Assembly: GCA_964609625.1 (NCBI GenBank)
Contig: CAZSRS010000018.1
Span: forward strand, 13,406-77,405
Origin: G963674665 sp964609625
GTDB lineage: Bacteria; Desulfobacterota; Desulfovibrionia; Desulfovibrionales; Desulfovibrionaceae
Length of the DNA: 64,000 bases
Direction: 5' to 3'
Position 1 is the stretch's first letter. Each line of letters opens with the position of its first letter. Positions 1 through 6,947 of this stretch are shown one piece after another. Under the pieces are notes generated by a model, which saw only the letters and a program-made list of their open reading frames with translations, did not search any database and was not told the DNA's origin. The position numbers and the translations under genes were made by a program.

Positions 1-476
1 AGGTAAAAGGCACGGCGGACGGTCAGGGCCAGCTTGTTCACATCCTTCACCAGATAATTGTGTTTGGTGCAGGGGCGGGAGATGCCCACCATGTCCACTT
101 CCTGGAAGGCATCGTTGCCGATGAGCGGTGTGGGAACCTGGCCGGTGAAGACCACGATGGGGATGGAATCGCAGTAAGCCGTGGCAATGCCGGTGATGGC
201 GTTGGTGGCGCCGGGCCCGGAGGTGACCAGAGCCACGCCTACCTTGCCGGAGGCGCGCGCATAGCCGTCGGCCATGTGCACCGCGCCCTGCTCGTGGCGT
301 ACGAGAATGTGGCGTAGGGGGGACTGGGGTAGCGCGTCGTAGATGTCGATGACGGCGCCGCCGGGATATCCGAAGATCACGTCCACGCCCTCGCGCCTCA
401 GGCACTCGAGCAGAATCTGCGCCCCGTTCAACACAAGGCCTTTTCCGGAATTTGCGTTGTTGGCTTGTGATTCCAC
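1..476 (-). CDS. ilvB: Acetolactate synthase large subunit, N-terminal part (runs off window)
   Basis: Catalytic subunit of acetohydroxyacid synthase, a thiamine-diphosphate enzyme that makes acetolactate or acetohydroxybutyrate for valine, leucine and isoleucine synthesis. About 158 N-terminal residues are present; the rest lies beyond the left edge. The N-terminal TPP-binding domain is clear: FGYPGGAVIDIYDAL near residues 35-49, the catalytic glutamate in RHEQGAVHMADGYARASG (E62), and SGPGATN near 89-95. The start is the GTG at 474-476, chosen because GAGGAGGTG lies about 7 bases upstream and no better start is seen. A gap of about 390 bases separates it from the next gene upstream, so it probably has its own promoter or leader. 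Confidence 0.95.
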   Translation of the reverse strand, partial: MESQANNANSGKGLVLNGAQILLECLRREGVDVIFGYPGGAVIDIYDALPQSPLRHILVRHEQGAVHMADGYARASGKVGVALVTSGPGATNAITGIATAYCDSIPIVVFTGQVPTPLIGNDAFQEVDMVGISRPCTKHNYLVKDVNKLALTVRRAFY

Positions 477-626
477 CTGCACACCTCCTCGTCGAAACAT
501 CTTGTTCCGTGAGCATCATAATCGATGCGGCACGGGGTTGTGACGTGGTCCACGGTCCATGGCGTTTACACGCCGGGAAGCCGCAAGAATATGCCGGACC
601 ACCCTGTTACTACAGCCGTTGCCGAT

Positions 627-731
627 TCATTGGGGAATCCAATGGGTTGGGAGCAGTCGTCGGTCAGACAAGAAGAATGCGGGATCGTCGCTCAAGCGAT
701 GCCTGGCCTGGAACTCCTTGTCCCAATCCAT
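627..731 (-). CDS. Possible small ORF, 34 codons, in the ilvB leader
   Basis: Not recognised. The peptide begins MDWDKEFQARHRLSDD and ends in WIPQ; its mixture of charged and aromatic residues looks more protein-like than the other frames here. An in-frame ATG two codons upstream (735-737) is an alternative start. The ribosome-binding site is weak (TAAGAG upstream of the earlier ATG). It could be a leader peptide of ilvB, a decayed gene remnant, or chance. It has no run of branched-chain amino acid codons, which argues against classical attenuation. Confidence 0.25.
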   Translation of the reverse strand: MDWDKEFQARHRLSDDPAFFLSDRRLLPTHWIPQ

Positions 732-781
732 AGGCATGCTCTTACTTCACGTTCACGGCAAAACGCAAGCCGGGTCATGTT

Positions 782-840
782 GATGGGGGCACGTCGCACG
801 CATCGCGTCAGGGCACAACGTCGTGCGACCTGACCCCATC
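782..840. repeat. Large imperfect inverted repeat between DUF465 gene and ilvB
   Basis: Arms 782-800 and 822-840 are reverse complements over 19 bases with two mismatches (GATGGGG-CA-GTCGCACG), around a 21-base loop. No T-run follows on either strand, so a simple intrinsic terminator is unlikely. It could be a transcript hairpin in the ilvB leader, an mRNA 3' structure for the DUF465 gene, or the relic of a small mobile repeat. Confidence 0.6.
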
Positions 841-867
841 CGTCTCATGCCACAGCTTCCCGGTGCC

Positions 868-1098
868 TCATTTCTGCTCTGCGGCGTATCTATCTAAAAT
901 CTTTTGCATCTTTGTCTTTCCTGACAGCTTCTTTTTCTTGATTTCCTTGACCACCCGCTCTTCACTGGGAGCCAGATAGGGTTTCTTCTCCAGTTTCTCC
1001 AACTGCTGCTCGTACAAGAGGTGCTCTTCCCACAATGTCTTGAGTTCCACATCGTTTTCTGAGTACTTCTCAATCATGGCGATCTCGTGTTGTTCCAT
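868..1098 (-). CDS. DUF465/YdcH-family small protein
   Basis: A 76-residue, highly charged, mostly helical protein of the DUF465 (YdcH-like) family; these are small cytosolic coiled-coil proteins of unknown function. The pattern MEQHEIAMIEKY, then a helix of alternating E/K/L (about 20-45), then KKKKLSGKTKMQKIL near the end fits the family, in which a lysine-rich stretch precedes the C-terminus. The internal ATG at 1096-1098 was chosen over an earlier in-frame one because AAAGGAGAG lies at proper distance. It sits downstream of the DUF167 and YggT genes on the same strand with small gaps, so cotranscription is likely. Confidence 0.85.
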   Translation of the reverse strand: MEQHEIAMIEKYSENDVELKTLWEEHLLYEQQLEKLEKKPYLAPSEERVVKEIKKKKLSGKTKMQKILDRYAAEQK

Positions 1099-1143
1099 GT
1101 GGGCCTCTCCTTTTGTTGCAAGAAGGGTTGAGGGTGTCATGCC

Positions 1144-1461
1144 TCAGCGCGGCTCCATGCAGTGCCACGCCGGTTCTTGATCCGTTTCGATGACCAGTGT
1201 CTTGTTGCGGCTGGTCTGTCCGCTTTCCACGCGCACCTTGGCGGGCCTGAGCCCGAGAAGTTCGGCCACCAGGCGTTCCACGGCCCTGTTGGCCTTGTTG
1301 TCCACCGCGGGAGCCGAGACCTTCAGCTTCAGTCGGCCCTCGAACATGCCCACAGGCTCGGAATGCTTGGCTCCCGGCTGTACCCGCACGGACAAACGCC
1401 AGCTGTTTTCCCCTGTTCGGGTTATGTATTCGGGATAGTTGTTCCGCAAACCTTGCCTCAT
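1144..1461 (-). CDS. DUF167/YggU-family protein
   Basis: A 105-residue protein of the DUF167 (YggU) family, function unknown. Typical features are VRVQPGAKHSEP at about 26-37, LKLKVSAPAVDNKAN at 44-58 and the C-terminal VRVESGQTSRNKTLVI at 77-92. These match the conserved PGA-S, PA--GKAN and G--SR-K signatures of the family. The longer upstream reading frame overlaps yggT and is not protein-like, so the ATG at 1459-1461 was used; its ribosome-binding site is poor. It lies 17 bases after the YggT gene. YggT and YggU often neighbour each other in bacteria, which supports both calls. Confidence 0.85.
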   Translation of the reverse strand: MRQGLRNNYPEYITRTGENSWRLSVRVQPGAKHSEPVGMFEGRLKLKVSAPAVDNKANRAVERLVAELLGLRPAKVRVESGQTSRNKTLVIETDQEPAWHCMEPR

Positions 1462-1478
1462 GCTCGCCGGGCAATGTG

Positions 1479-1790
1479 TTACATGTGGACGGGCATGGTC
1501 CCGGCCATCTGGAACAGCGATTGGACCAGGAATATTTTCACGAACTGTATTACCAACAACACCACTATGGGGGAGAGATCCAACCCCCCGATCATCACGA
1601 ACGGCAACCAGCGTCGCACCCTGTCGAAAACAGGCTGGGTGAGCGTGCGCAGAATGCGGACGATGGGGTTGTACGGGTCCGGGTTGACCCAGGACAACAG
1701 CGCGGAAATGATCACGATCCAGAAATACAACGTCAGGACCATGTCCAGCACCGAGGCGAGGGCCTGGAGTAAATTGGCGAATACAAACAT
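1479..1790 (-). CDS. yggT: YggT-family integral membrane protein
   Basis: A 103-residue inner-membrane protein of the YggT family. Two hydrophobic spans (about 4-34 and 68-95) flank the family signature SWVNPDPYNPIVRILRTLTQ. The family appears near cell-division and osmotic-stress genes in other bacteria, but its role is not settled. The ATG at 1790 is preceded by GAGGAGG, an excellent ribosome-binding site. It is the first gene of a three-gene set with the DUF167 and DUF465 genes. Confidence 0.9.
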   Translation of the reverse strand: MFVFANLLQALASVLDMVLTLYFWIVIISALLSWVNPDPYNPIVRILRTLTQPVFDRVRRWLPFVMIGGLDLSPIVVLLVIQFVKIFLVQSLFQMAGTMPVHM

Positions 1791-1957
1791 CTGTCCTCCT
1801 CGACATCGCCGCTCTTCTAGCCAGTGCGGAGGGGCGATCCGTGCCTGATATTGTTCATGGCTTCGGCGTACAAATCAAGTAAAAAAACGGGCCGTGTCCC
1901 AATCGCGCCGCCTGGCGCAACCACCTTGCGCGACTGCGGCATTTCATACCGTTTTTC

Positions 1958-2674
1958 TCAACTTCCATCAAAGGTCGGTCCCAGGCCCAGTCCCAGACCC
2001 ATGCTCCAGAAATCGTTCACGTGCATCTCGGCCACCAGGGACGGGTTCCTGTAGGCCCAGAAAGGCACGCCCGCGGCCTGGGCCGTGCGGGCGTCCACCG
2101 TGGAATCCCCCAGAAAGACCACTTCATGCCGCGACAATCCCCAACGGTTCAAGATCACGTGCAGGCTTTCGGGGTGCGGCTTGGGCCTGTAATGCGTGGC
2201 TGTGACAATGGGTTCGAAGTAAAGGTCAAGCCCGAAACGGTCCGAAAGGCCGTCCATGGTCGTGGTTCGGTTGGTGCTGATACCCAGCCTGTAGCCCTTG
2301 CGCTTGAGCCGGTCGAGCAGCGGAAAGATTCCGGGTTCGGGACGCAGATGCGGCATGATGTCGCGAAAATAATTCACTCCCCGCCGGGCCGCGTCCACCT
2401 CGTGCCAGCGCTCGCTCGGCACGATGAAGGCCAGGGACTCCTTCACGGCGTGCGCATGAACAAAGGCTTCCTGCTCCGGCTTCATGGGAGGGAGTCCGAG
2501 CCGTTGCAGGATGGCGTTGTAGTATATGCGGTTGGACTCCATGGAGTCGAACAGCACGCCGTCGCAATCAAAGATCAGGCCCTTGAGGCCCTGGAAACAA
2601 TCGGGATTGGTCAGTTCAGTCAACAGGGGCACGATGTCCTCCACATGCTGGGGTCTGAGGTGCTCAGGCCGCAT
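1958..2674 (-). CDS. HAD-superfamily phosphatase
   Basis: A 238-residue haloacid-dehalogenase hydrolase, similar in layout to phosphoglycolate phosphatase. Motif I is FDCDGVLFDS (nucleophile D36, acid D38), motif II ISTNRTT, the motif III lysine is in YRPKPHPESL, and motif IV is FLGDSTVDARTAQAAG. The insert between motifs I and II is helical (cap class C1). The ATG at 2674 overlaps the end of the upstream unknown gene by 11 bases, so the two are translationally linked. Substrate cannot be told from sequence. Confidence 0.88.
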   Translation of the reverse strand: MRPEHLRPQHVEDIVPLLTELTNPDCFQGLKGLIFDCDGVLFDSMESNRIYYNAILQRLGLPPMKPEQEAFVHAHAVKESLAFIVPSERWHEVDAARRGVNYFRDIMPHLRPEPGIFPLLDRLKRKGYRLGISTNRTTTMDGLSDRFGLDLYFEPIVTATHYRPKPHPESLHVILNRWGLSRHEVVFLGDSTVDARTAQAAGVPFWAYRNPSLVAEMHVNDFWSMGLGLGLGPTFDGS

Positions 2675-3542
2675 CCAAAACGGCAATACGGATCACGGCG
2701 TCAAGCCAGGGTTTGTCCGCAATGGGCTGGGAACGGCCACAAAAACGCCAGCCAGGCGCACACAGCACGCGCCCCCCTTTCGCTCCTGCCAAGAAGTCCG
2801 GAAGCCGCGCCGCGGTGTCGGTCTCGATGCCGGTTTCCCGCCAGATCTGGACCAGTACCGGGTCTGCCGTAATGAGCATGGCATCGCGCTCCAAAAATGC
2901 CAGCATGGCCTCGAGCACCCGCAGACCCGTCGCGGCGTCGGTGTCTCCTGGGCCTTGCATATCCGCGGTGACGGGCGAAACAGCGAAGGAGTCGCCCTCG
3001 TCCGCCGCATCGTCCCCACCTGGGCCTATGGCTTGGTCAAATCGGTGCGAACTGGCGGCCAGTTCGCTGTTCAGGTCTGCCAACTCCAGGAAACGCTCCT
3101 CGAGGTTCCAGGCCAGTAAAAGCGTCATCTGCGCCTGCATGAGCTTGTGCCGCGTCGTGTCCTCTACAACGGGCGCCTCCTCGAGAACCACGCCGAGAGA
3201 GGCAAAGGACTGCAAGGCCATGGCCTCGTCCTTGCGCATGGCGCTTGGGAGTATGTGGGCTTCGGAAAGCGACGCGGCAGCCGTGGCGGCCAGATCGCCG
3301 GGGCGTTCGAATTGCAGGCCGTAGGCCAGGACATCGCGCATCCACTGCCTGGCTTGTCGTGGCGCGAGGGGCAGGTTTTCAGGGGTGTGAAACCGCCTTT
3401 CCGGTTGTGCGCCGGCAGCCGAGGCAGGCATTGCAAGCCCTGGGTCGAAGCAATGCACCTCCGGTGGGAGAGACTCCGGCAAGAGACTGGGGTGCATGCC
3501 GGGCACGTAGACGATTATCGAGGCGACGGCCTCCTGCTCCAT
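2664..3542 (-). CDS. Conserved-looking protein of unknown function
   Basis: I do not recognise a family. The 292-residue protein starts MEQEAVASIIVYVPGMHPSLLP and has no signal peptide or membrane span. It is largely helical, with a long acidic linker around 175-200 (GGDDAADEGDSF). The second half contains short strands and ends VIRIAVLDAA. The start has AGGAG nine bases upstream. Its stop overlaps the HAD phosphatase start, and it follows the Cys-rich protein gene by 39 bases, so a three-gene transcript is likely. Confidence 0.7.
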   Translation of the reverse strand: MEQEAVASIIVYVPGMHPSLLPESLPPEVHCFDPGLAMPASAAGAQPERRFHTPENLPLAPRQARQWMRDVLAYGLQFERPGDLAATAAASLSEAHILPSAMRKDEAMALQSFASLGVVLEEAPVVEDTTRHKLMQAQMTLLLAWNLEERFLELADLNSELAASSHRFDQAIGPGGDDAADEGDSFAVSPVTADMQGPGDTDAATGLRVLEAMLAFLERDAMLITADPVLVQIWRETGIETDTAARLPDFLAGAKGGRVLCAPGWRFCGRSQPIADKPWLDAVIRIAVLDAA

Positions 3543-3581
3543 GATCGTGGTCTCCTGTCGCGCGACGACGTCAATGCCGTC

Positions 3582-3977
3582 TCAGCGCTTATTGTGTTCA
3601 TACTTATCGCAGATTCCCAGGCAGGGCGGCAAGGCCAAAAGGCAAAGACCGGCCCAGGCGTGGGCGCAGGCCAGGGCATCCCTGCCCGACTCGGCGTTCT
3701 CCATCTCTTCGTTGTCCTGCCAGTCCAGAGGCGTGAACCTCTGGCACGGGACCTCCTTTTGCAGCAGCCCTCCGAGCCGGCGCGCCCAAATCCGCGTCGC
3801 CAGTTCAATGTCCAGTTGAAAATTCTCGGCCTGCGCGATAAAATCGTCATAGGCGCTTTCCAGTTCAGTGAGGATCAGGCAACGCCACTCGCCATGCAGT
3901 CCTGGATTCTGGTTCTCACCGCGCAGACAACGCCCCTTGCGATAATGCACGCATGACATGCCGGGAAGGGGCGTCAC
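3582..3977 (-). CDS. Cys-rich cytosolic protein of unknown function
   Basis: About 131 residues with cysteines in MSCVHYRKGRCLRGENQNP, GEWRCLIL, VPCQRF and a C-terminal cluster (CAHAWAGLCLLALPPCLGIC). Ten or so cysteines suggest a metal site or cluster, but I cannot assign a family. The GTG at 3975-3977 was chosen because AAAGG lies five bases upstream and a strong promoter (4017-4045) would start transcription near 4010. That placement makes the earlier GTG codons at 4010 and 4067 unlikely. It is the first gene of the set with the 292-residue protein and the HAD phosphatase. Confidence 0.65.
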   Translation of the reverse strand: MTPLPGMSCVHYRKGRCLRGENQNPGLHGEWRCLILTELESAYDDFIAQAENFQLDIELATRIWARRLGGLLQKEVPCQRFTPLDWQDNEEMENAESGRDALACAHAWAGLCLLALPPCLGICDKYEHNKR

Positions 3978-4016
3978 CGTAGCCTTTATGATCCTTTTTT
4001 CGTCCGACACGGCTGG

Positions 4017-4045
4017 ATGATACGGGGTGTGGCCCCGATATGCAA
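4017..4045 (-). promoter_or_regulatory. Sigma-70-type promoter with palindromic spacer
   Basis: On the minus strand TTGCAT (4040-4045) and TATCAT (4017-4022) are 17 bases apart. The spacer carries the inverted repeat CGGGG-CCACA-CCCCG, which could be an operator. Predicted transcription begins near 4010, upstream of the Cys-rich protein gene. Confidence 0.55.
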
Positions 4046-4148
4046 GATGGAGCGGAACTACCGCCACCCCTCACCCTCAACTCTCCAGTTTACCACACGC
4101 CCGGCTTGGGATAGTGTACTCACGTGCCGTACACGAAAAAGCCAGTCC

Positions 4149-4177
4149 TTGACCTGCCGCCCCGGCACGGGTATACG
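4149..4177 (+). promoter_or_regulatory. tatA promoter
   Basis: TTGACC (4149-4154) and TATACG (4172-4177) are separated by 17 bases, a close match to a housekeeping promoter. The expected start near 4184 leaves a leader of about 23 bases before tatA. Confidence 0.6.
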
Positions 4178-4206
4178 CGGCAGCAACAATCTTGCGGAGG
4201 CAGAAT

Positions 4207-4473
4207 ATGATCGGCGGATTAGGAATGTGGGAACTTCTTTTGATTCTTGTCATCGTGCTCATCATTTTCGGGGCCAACAAGCTCCCGGAAATCGGGGGCG
4301 GGATGGGCAAGGCAATCAGGAACTTCAAGAAGGCCACCAGCGAGCCTGACGAAATCGATGTGACCCCAAAGAAAAACAACGAGCCGGTCAAAAAGGAAGC
4401 TGCCAAGCCCGAACCCAAGGCTGAAGCCAAGGCCGAGCCTGCAGCTGCACCCAAGGAAGAGCCCAAGGCCTGA
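4207..4473 (+). CDS. tatA: Sec-independent translocase subunit TatA
   Basis: Pore-forming subunit of the twin-arginine translocase, which exports folded (often cofactor-containing) proteins across the inner membrane. The 88-residue protein has the canonical layout: a transmembrane helix at about 6-21, the FGANKLPEIGGGMGKAIRNFKKA hinge and amphipathic helix (given here only as a landmark, roughly 22-44), then a K/E/P/A-rich tail with PKAEAKAEP repeats. GGAGG precedes the ATG. It stands alone; no tatB or tatC lies next to it. Confidence 0.93.
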   Translation: MIGGLGMWELLLILVIVLIIFGANKLPEIGGGMGKAIRNFKKATSEPDEIDVTPKKNNEPVKKEAAKPEPKAEAKAEPAAAPKEEPKA

Positions 4474-4787
4474 CCTCGCTTCGCCCCCCCTTGTTCCAGC
4501 GCATGGCCCGAGACTCGGAATATCCCGGCCCACCCGACGGCATGCTGAATATCCGTTTGTCAGGATGACCACACCATGAAAGCCGCGTGGGCAACCGCGC
4601 GGCTTATTGCTTGCGAGCGATTTCCCTTGCCTGCGAGGCCCATGGCGGCGGCCGCTCAGGAAGTCACCTCTATCTAGAAGCTCATGCGTCTGCCAGTCTT
4701 GATTTGAAGCAGCAGAGGCCCATTCAGGACATGCGGCGCGAGGCACCTCTTTATTGTGCTCACAAACTAGACTGCCTATTTGTATAG
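4474..4787. other. Intergenic region after tatA
   Basis: This stretch holds a terminator-like hairpin (4580-4610) and otherwise only short frames broken by stops. It appears to contain decayed sequence leading into the receiver-domain remnant that begins near 4788. Confidence 0.5.
4580..4610 (+). terminator. Probable tatA terminator hairpin
   Basis: AAGCCGCG (4580-4587) pairs perfectly with CGCGGCTT (4598-4605) across a 10-base loop, followed by TTATTG. The T-run is short, so termination strength is uncertain. Confidence 0.5.
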
Positions 4788-5005
4788 ATTCGGTGATGAC
4801 CGGGGTCGAGGCCACACGGACCATCCGGGAGTCAACCACCCTCGGACCAAGGAAGACTATCCCCATCATCGCCGTGACCGCCCATACCCAGCCCGGGGAC
4901 AGGGAGCGGTTCCTGGCCGCGGGAATGGACGACTACCTGGGCAAGCCGGTGGAAATGGAGGATTTGCAGAAGGCGCTGGAGAAGTGCGCCAGGCATGCGG
5001 CCTGA
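4788..5005 (+). pseudogene. 3' remnant of a receiver (REC) domain gene
   Basis: The frame reads SVMTGVEATRTIRES, then IPIIAVTAHTQ, then FLAAGMDDYLGKPVEMEDLQ. These are the second half of a response-regulator receiver domain: the region just after the phosphoacceptor aspartate, the conserved Thr/Ala strand and the KP lysine loop. The first half, including the phosphorylated Asp, is missing, and stops precede the homology. The style resembles receiver domains at the C-terminus of hybrid histidine kinases such as the one at 56028-59423. I read it as the end of a deleted hybrid kinase, not a working gene. Confidence 0.75.
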
Positions 5006-5150
5006 GCCAGGCCGTGTGTCGGAGATCACTCCCACAACCCTTTTCCCAGTGATCGTGGACACGCCATACCCGCGTCCAAGAGCAGGCATTTATGCAGGAT
5101 TCAAGAGGATTTTCCTCTCGCTACCTTTCCAGCGACTATGAAACGGCTTG

Positions 5151-6947
5151 TCAGGGATCGCGCAGTCCCGAGTCCAGGGTGCGGATGATGGGGTAGAGGA
5201 TGTAGGTGATCAAACGCCGGGTGCCCACCTTGATCTCGGCGGTGACCGTCATCCCCGGGATGAGCTGGAAGTCCGCGGGCACTTCGCGCAGCCGCGGCTT
5301 TCGCGGCATGGGGATGCGCACCTTGTAGACCGGCGTTTCCCGTCCCTCGATCTTTTCCTCGAAGACGTCCGGGCTGATGGTCTCCACCGCGCTTTGTATC
5401 GAGCCGTGCCGCTGGTAGGGCAGGGACTCCAGCTTGATCCGGGCATCGTCCCCCTTGCGCAGATAGCTGATGTCTCTGGGGTGCACGTTGACCTCGGCCT
5501 CGAGGGGCACATCCATGGGCACCAGAACCATGAAGGTCTCGCCTTCCCTGACCACAGAACCGACGCTGAAGCGCCCCATGTCCTGAACTATGGCCCTGGT
5601 GGGCGCCACGAAGCGGACGAGGTTGGCGAGGCGGTCCGATTTCCGGGTCTGCTGCAGGAGCTTGTCCTTTTCCTGCCGCACCTCGCCGAGCCGTGACGCC
5701 GTGTCCGCGTGCTGTTTGTCAAGATAGTGGGCTTTTTCGTGGCGCAGGGCATCGATCTTTTCTATATTTTCCTGAAGGGTCTTGAAGAGCTTGGAGTGCT
5801 CGCGCTGTGCCTCGGAGAGCTGGTACTTCACCCGCAGCCACTCGGCCTCGCTGCTCACTTTCTGGTCACTGAGGGCGCGGTAACGCTCTTCCAGGGTGGC
5901 GAGGATATCCACCTGTTTGTCCAACTCCTCGAGCTGGGCTCCGATGGTCGCCTGCTGGGCGTCGAGATCTCGGATCTGGGCATCGTAAGAACCGCTGCGA
6001 GACTGCTTCTCGGCTTGGCGACGGAGCAGGATATCGGCGTGCAGCTGATGGATTGCGTGATCCGGGCTGAATGCCTCGGGCCGCCGATCCGTCAGCTCCG
6101 CCTCGAGCCGGGCCTCCTCGGCCTCGAGCTGCAACAGTGCCCTGCGGTTCGCCTCCAGGTCGGACTCCGCAAAGGTGGGATCCAGCGTGGCCAGGGTCGT
6201 ACCTGCCTGCACCACCGCCCCCACCCGGACATCGAGGGAGCGGATGATGGACGTGGACAGGGGCTGCAGGGAAATCAGCGGCGCGTCGGTGACCAACTTG
6301 CCCTGGGCCACCACCACGCGGTCCACGAAGGCCAAGCTCATCCAGGCCACCGCCGTGACGATGATCGCCACAATGGTGTACTGGATGGCCTTGGCCGCGA
6401 AGGGCAACCGCCGTTCCTCGATTTCGATGGCGTCGGGCTGGAAATCGATCATGATCTCCAGCCGCTCACGTCTGGAAGGTGTCTTCCTGGTGAGCCACCC
6501 ACCCAGGCGCCGCTGCATGGGCGCCTGACGACGCACATCCAGGCTGGACTCCCGTGGCGCGATGTCGGTCGTTTGTCCCAGCCGCGCGGAAAAGAGGCGC
6601 AGCATGGCCTGGGTGTCGTCGGGGTTGCTGGTGATGATCCGCAGCAAATCATCCTTGAACAGCGGCTTGACCCGAACACTGCCCTTGGCCAACGCGGTGG
6701 CGTTGCGGGGGGAATTGTCCAGCAGTCCCATCTCGCCGAACACCTCGCCGGCCTCCAGCAGGGCCTGCTCCACCTCGCCGCCAGCAACGGATTTGACCAG
6801 TCGGACTTGGCCTTCCAGGATCAGGTAGGCGCGGTCGCCCGGCTGCCCTTCTTCGAAAATGATCTCGCCGGACTGGAAGCTCTCGTCCGACGCGTCGAAT
6901 CCCTGCGGCAAAATGCCGTCCGGCAGCGGCGTTCTGCCCGCGCTCAT
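5151..6947 (-). CDS. Type I secretion membrane-fusion protein with N-terminal cyclic-nucleotide-binding domain
   Basis: A 598-residue HlyD-type adaptor that would link the ABC exporter to an outer-membrane channel. Residues about 18-125 form a cyclic-nucleotide-binding domain with the strand pattern FEEGQPGDRAYLILEGQVRL and a well-kept phosphate-binding cassette, GEMGLLDNSPRNAT (E72, R81). A transmembrane helix follows at about 187-207. Next come a lipoyl-like half (LQPLSTSIIRSLDVRVGAVV), a long periplasmic coiled coil (about 280-440) and the second barrel half ending GMTVTAEIKVGTRRLITY. Topology puts the nucleotide domain in the cytoplasm. The ATG overlaps the exporter stop (ATGA), with GGAGAAGG upstream. 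No TolC-like gene is adjacent. Confidence 0.92.
   Translation of the reverse strand: MSAGRTPLPDGILPQGFDASDESFQSGEIIFEEGQPGDRAYLILEGQVRLVKSVAGGEVEQALLEAGEVFGEMGLLDNSPRNATALAKGSVRVKPLFKDDLLRIITSNPDDTQAMLRLFSARLGQTTDIAPRESSLDVRRQAPMQRRLGGWLTRKTPSRRERLEIMIDFQPDAIEIEERRLPFAAKAIQYTIVAIIVTAVAWMSLAFVDRVVVAQGKLVTDAPLISLQPLSTSIIRSLDVRVGAVVQAGTTLATLDPTFAESDLEANRRALLQLEAEEARLEAELTDRRPEAFSPDHAIHQLHADILLRRQAEKQSRSGSYDAQIRDLDAQQATIGAQLEELDKQVDILATLEERYRALSDQKVSSEAEWLRVKYQLSEAQREHSKLFKTLQENIEKIDALRHEKAHYLDKQHADTASRLGEVRQEKDKLLQQTRKSDRLANLVRFVAPTRAIVQDMGRFSVGSVVREGETFMVLVPMDVPLEAEVNVHPRDISYLRKGDDARIKLESLPYQRHGSIQSAVETISPDVFEEKIEGRETPVYKVRIPMPRKPRLREVPADFQLIPGMTVTAEIKVGTRRLITYILYPIIRTLDSGLRDP

Larger units (their letters stand above)
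477..867. other. ilvB upstream region, no convincing gene
   Basis: This 391-base gap holds the ilvB ribosome-binding site, a large imperfect inverted repeat (782-840) and one doubtful 34-codon reading frame (627-731, minus). I see no leader peptide rich in Ile, Leu or Val codons and no obvious T-box. The longer plus-strand reading frames here have no protein-like character. Confidence 0.5.
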
